From Lepidonotus clava (lineage: Eukaryota > Annelida > Polychaeta > Phyllodocida > Polynoidae), in assembly GCA_936440205.1 (NCBI GenBank), contig OW387146.1, forward strand, positions 26,350,458-26,414,457: 64,000 nucleotides of DNA, in the 5' to 3' direction. The notes below the pieces were generated by a model. That model was given only the letters and a program-made list of their open reading frames with translations, made no database searches and had not been told where the DNA came from. Below are positions 60,845 to 64,000 of the stretch, piece by piece; position 1 is the stretch's first letter, and every line of letters starts with the position of its first letter. Both the position numbers and the translations under genes were made by a program.

Positions 60845-62505
60845 TGTGGATGTGTCTGTGTGTGGCTACGTGGCTGTGTCTGTATGCGTGTCTGTGTGTC
60901 TGTGTGTCTGTGTGCGTGTGTCTCTGTGTGTACATCTTTTTATTAAGGTGGCGCCATCCTGGTGTTTTAAATTTGAAACAGCTTTGGGCAGTTTTGCTAT
61001 AGGTAAGCTATATGAAATGAAGTTACCCAGTTACTAAAGCCGGTGATCCACGATGCAACAAAAGGCCAACCCATTTTCTTCTCATGCATTTTTCGCAGAT
61101 TTGGAATATAAAATTATATTTTCTATGCAAAAATATCATTTTTCTTATATGGATCATCCAAAACCTTTTGGAAAATTTTACATTGTATAAGAAAAATGAT
61201 TATTTAATAAACCGATTTTCAAAATCGGTTCAAAATCAGCCCAAAATCGCATCAGGGATCATGGCCTTTAAGGTCCCAAAAGTTGGCATATTGGAGGACT
61301 TCGCAGGTTCGCATGAAAGGTGTATTGCATATGAATGCCAATGGGGGTCTGAATATTAGTATAGAATTAGTGTCTGTATTGCTTTTTGAAACAATTAAAT
61401 GAGGAAAAGAAACATCCTCTTTGAAGGAATGCATTTTTGTTAATTCTTAAATCATTGTGAACTTTCAGCGACGGCGGCCATAGCGGCAGGAGTGACGGTC
61501 CCTCTGGTCATCATCATAGGCGTGGTGATAGCTCTGGTTATAGTCCTACTGAGTAAGTACCTGGTCATCGTTGAACGAATGGTCATACTTATAGTCAATG
61601 TCATACCCTTTAAGACAACGTAGAAATGGTGATTGTGCTGGTCATCATCAAACTGCATTTATAAGTTAATACTCATCCTTAAAATGATAGTCATAGTCAT
61701 AGTCATTGTCGTGCAATGTAAGTGGGCGTAAGTAACTACCAACAACTAAAGTAAGTAACTAGTCAACAGCGAATGTATTGTAAAAGGGTAGTACTGTACA
61801 TGTCTAAAACCCTTTTGGCCATATCTTGTATACATACATAAAGTAAAATTATGTAGTGAGAAATATTAACATTGTGTACAATGTTACAACTACTTCCTAG
61901 ATAACTACAATAATCATCACAAATGGTCAAGTGCTCCTATTTTCATTTAAATTTGGTTTTAATTCTTCAATTATACAGGAAGAAGATCTAAGGCTGCCAA
62001 GCCTCCTCCTCCCCCTCAGGGCATTGAGGAGTCCCAGCAACCCTACACAGACAACGCCCTACCCCCTAAGGACATCCCACCTCCCACAGACAACGCACCC
62101 AAAGATGGCGGCCAGTCAGAAAAACCAATCCCTGCACAGCGCTCAGTGAAGCCCAACTCCCAGGGCCACAATGTTGGCTTCTCTGGAAAACCAGCCACAA
62201 ACGACACTGAATATGACATCGATATGCAAGCAGAGGTAGCCCGACGTGCGATGACACCAATGCCTGGCGATGATAGGGGTTATTCACCGCCACCATATTC
62301 AGAGAACGACCAAAGTTACGCACCTCCTGTTGGGGGGTATCAACTGCCCTCTGCTCAGGCAATAAGGCAAGCACCCCAACGTGAGTTGAGGCGAGTGCAG
62401 CCACCGACGCAGTATCCTGATATGGCTGCAGCCCATCCAGGCTTACAACAGGCCTTTAACAAACCAAAGCCTGCTGCCCGCATCAACCCTGACACTGCTG
62501 TGTGA
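50273..62505 (+). CDS. Immunoglobulin-superfamily type I membrane protein (10 exons, 540 aa)
   Basis: Exons: 50273-50318, 56413-56525, 56828-57068, 57341-57534, 58009-58120, 58932-59104, 59747-59837, 60213-60254, 61469-61552, 61979-62505; they join into 1623 nt in frame. Residues 1-23 form a signal peptide split by intron 1. Ig1 (about 25-133) has C44 and the V-type D110-A-G-R-Y-L-C116 motif. Ig2 (135-236) has C154 and C215 but no obvious core Trp. Ig3 (237-324) has C258, W270 and C301. Sequons: NLT at 41, NMT at 201, NCT at 257. A span at about 343-365 is followed by RRRSK. The 175-residue tail is rich in proline, has PPPPP, PPPY and ends in DTAV. This is the layout of an adhesion or recognition receptor with WW- and PDZ-binding tail motifs. 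I cannot assign an orthologue. Exon 1 is the least certain part, supported by phase match and a sensible signal peptide. Intron 7 uses a GC donor. Confidence 0.85.
51228..51354. mobile_element. Right-hand part of a CAGGGGCGGAT MITE
   Basis: TCTCCACCAAAAGTGGGG and the end CTTGATCCGCCCCTG match the family's right half. The left end is not clear. Confidence 0.6.
52173..52298 (-). CDS. Candidate first coding exon of an unrecognised minus-strand gene
   Basis: From ATG at 52298 the minus strand encodes 42 codons (starting MCAEQLNLSLQHYRLSPV) and ends in a strong donor, CAA followed by GTAAGG, in phase 0. The residues are rich in Leu, His and Gln and do not look like a MITE translation. No partner exon was found, and the exon would lie within intron 1 of the Ig-family gene on the opposite strand. 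It may be chance. Confidence 0.25.
52735..53100 (+). mobile_element. Diverged copy of the CTCGCTGTTGCGAG MITE
   Basis: Shares the TGTTGATTTGTGGCTGTTC and AGACATTTAGATCTAAAA blocks with the 302-bp copies. The right end repeats CTCGCTGTTGCGAGGGTTGG, making it longer. Confidence 0.7.
53139..53438 (-). mobile_element. Copy of the CTCGCTGTTGCGAG MITE, reverse orientation, with a partial copy after it
   Basis: Ends GCCACGTCGCATAACC and GTTATGCGACGGGGCAC; the interior matches the variant at 35057-35358 in reverse (TTTAATTAACATATAAAGAC). A truncated copy follows at about 53435-53556. Confidence 0.75.
53893..54196 (+). mobile_element. Copy of the CTCGCTGTTGCGAG MITE
   Basis: Begins GTGCCGCGTCGCATAACG, carries the AGACATTTAGATCTAAAA block and ends TTATGCGACGCAGCAT. 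It lies in intron 1 of the Ig-family gene. Confidence 0.85.
55123..55828. mobile_element. ~0.7-kb MITE made of CTGTAAATTTACAG units
   Basis: Both edges are built from many CTGTAAATTTACAG-like palindromes; the outer ends are TACACTGAAAGAAG and, inverted, TACACCGTAAAACG, each beside TA. Interior AT-rich and without clear coding. In intron 1 of the Ig-family gene. Confidence 0.7.
56126..56283. mobile_element. MITE with GGGTTTCTACAGAATG ends
   Basis: Left GTGGGTTTCTACAGAATG and right CATTCTGTGGAAATCC are inverted copies. It ends 130 bp before exon 2 of the Ig-family gene. Confidence 0.65.
58495..58712. mobile_element. MITE with GGGTGTTTCACACT ends
   Basis: Left end GGGGGTGTTTCACACTGG and right end CTAGTGTGAAACACGCCCTC pair. 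The interior blocks (CTTAACTAAAAATACGATCTT, read on the minus strand in part) match 20216-20432. In intron 5 of the Ig-family gene. Confidence 0.72.
60286..60412. mobile_element. Short foldback MITE with TAAGCCTGGTTCC ends
   Basis: Left end TTAAGCCTGGTTCC and right end GGGAACCAGGCTTTA pair. The interior has CGTTCAGTGG, resembling the 485-bp family. It lies 31 bp after exon 8 of the Ig-family gene. Confidence 0.7.
60776..60930 (+). repeat. (GT)n microsatellite with degenerate tail
   Basis: About 32 pure GT units to 60840, then interrupted TGTGTCTGTG-type repeats to about 60930. In intron 8 of the Ig-family gene. It generates spurious ORFs on both strands. Confidence 0.95.
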
Positions 62506-62954
62506 ACAGTTCAAAACTGGGAAAAGTGTGAACAACTTGGAAAATCTCTATAAGCAAGGGGTTGACAAACATACGTTTGGTTATAATTAAATGTGTCTGC
62601 TACTTAGAAATTTCGGGTTTCCTCCAAGGGTCATCCGTAAACCTTTCCATCCACTGGATGATTTGAGGCCTCACCAGCATAATTATATACGCCGGATGAC
62701 TTGAGGCATCTTTCTATAGCCTCTTTTCTATGTCAGAACGGTGAATGTAAAACTGACTTAAAAAGAAAAAATAATGATTGCTGTTTTTAGACACTGAACC
62801 ATCCGAAACATGGTGCATTTAACTTTTAAAATGCTGAAAATAATGGTATGTATTCATGTATAGCTGTACTTACAGGTGTAGATAGGATCACTGTGACTGA
62901 TGTAGCATATTTTGAGCCTGCATGTTTATTATAGATTGGCAGATTATAATCCTG

Positions 62955-62960
62955 AATAAA
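62955..62960 (+). terminator. Poly(A) signal of the Ig-family gene
   Basis: AATAAA about 450 nt after the stop codon at 62505, giving a 3' UTR of roughly 0.47 kb. Confidence 0.55.
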
Positions 62961-64000
62961 AGTTAACGTTGGTCACGCAGGGAATTAAGTTCTGCAATAT
63001 GATTATGATGATTATTATATATTGCGGACAATAAGATGCATCTAATTTCTTTCCCATATAGTTATAAGAAAGAATATACTCTGATTTTACAATTTTGCAT
63101 ATCATTTTACCAATTTATAATTTGATTTTGAGTCGTGTTCAATGGATTGTTCTCTAGCCATGCTACATGACTGTGCCACCAGGTGGATAAGTACTGCATA
63201 ACGGCGCTGTAGCCAAAAAGTAAGTCATTAACATACACTCACAATACAGGTATTCTCAAAGTAAGTCCAAACTTAGCCTAGTCCACCAAATATAGTTTAC
63301 ATGAGTAATACGAAACCCTATACACAAACATGATTGCTTGTTTGCTAACCACCACGAATTCTGGACGTGTAGGCCTGCACAGAAATAAGAGATGCATGCC
63401 ATATAAACCTTCAATTTTTGGGAAACAGCGTTATTGTATTTGAAATATGAAACAATGAGTACATGCCATATAATATTTCGTCATACTTTCATACCTATGT
63501 ATAAGACGCCTATCATCATTCATTACATAACGTAACACTAATTAGATAAAATTTAAATTCATTGTAGCTGATAACTATTTTGCATTGTGCATAAAACATG
63601 TTAAATGCCTCAGGGAATGAGGAAGAGGACAGCTTCATAACTGGTCTGAAAAGAAAGAGATTCATGCTTGCTTCACTGAATACCAACACTTTGGTATCTA
63701 TCAACACAGGCACCCATAAGAAACATTGTGGATTTTGATTGCAGTGATACTTGTGTTGCCCCAATGGCAGTATCAATGCAGTTTCTTTCTATATTTCAGT
63801 ATTATGCATTCTCAGAATTGTCATTAAGCTTGCCATAAATGTCATGAAGAATGGCTTAAATGTTTTTGTGGTAAATGTTTAACTTCAACGTAGAGGCGAT
63901 TGTTTGGATAGATGGGTATGTTGACATTATACCCATTCATTATTATTATGTTCAAGTCGTAATCGACACTATGTTGTTATATACTGGCGATTTTACTGAA
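62961..64000. other. No gene seen downstream of the Ig-family gene
   Basis: AT-rich flank after the poly(A) signal. No exon, RNA gene or complete repeat recognised. Confidence 0.45.

Noticed and set aside
60711-61037. ORFs of 68-108 codons on both strands over the GT repeat
   Set aside because: They are translations of a (GT)n microsatellite (Cys-Val or His-Thr runs).

Overview
The window is AT-rich, intron-rich animal DNA crowded with short non-coding DNA transposons (MITEs). The long introns, the mix of MITE families and the env-bearing Gypsy-like element suggest a marine invertebrate deuterostome (echinoderm, hemichordate or cephalochordate). This is an impression from style, not a proof.

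Left and middle (about 0.2-44.6 kb, minus strand): two tandem paralogous genes, here called A (coding span 5330-29246) and B (35861-43608). I assembled both by eye from splice sites. Each has nine coding exons with identical intron phases, and the products (389 aa for A; 385 aa for B without its insertion) are divergent members of the eukaryotic pantothenate kinase (PanK, Fumble) fold. A diverged segment of about 1 kb downstream of each gene (about 225-1190 and 33200-34350) suggests that the duplicated unit was larger than the gene. Gene A's introns hold a 10.2-kb, apparently whole, very young env-bearing LTR element (6238-16422), a 3.4-kb element with roughly 600-bp inverted repeats (22072-25465) and many MITEs. 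In gene B a 327-bp MITE sits inside coding exon 2. It either breaks the gene or has become a new intron.

Right (50.3-62.5 kb, plus strand): a ten-exon gene for a 540-aa type I membrane protein of the immunoglobulin superfamily. It has a signal peptide, three Ig-like domains, one membrane span and a proline-rich tail with a PPPY motif and a C-terminal DTAV (PDZ-ligand type). Its seventh intron must use a GC-AG splice pair to keep the frame. Its first intron (6 kb) is filled with MITE copies and may hold one candidate exon of another gene on the minus strand.

The remainder is intron and intergenic DNA with MITEs, tandem duplications and microsatellites. I saw no tRNA, rRNA or CRISPR array.
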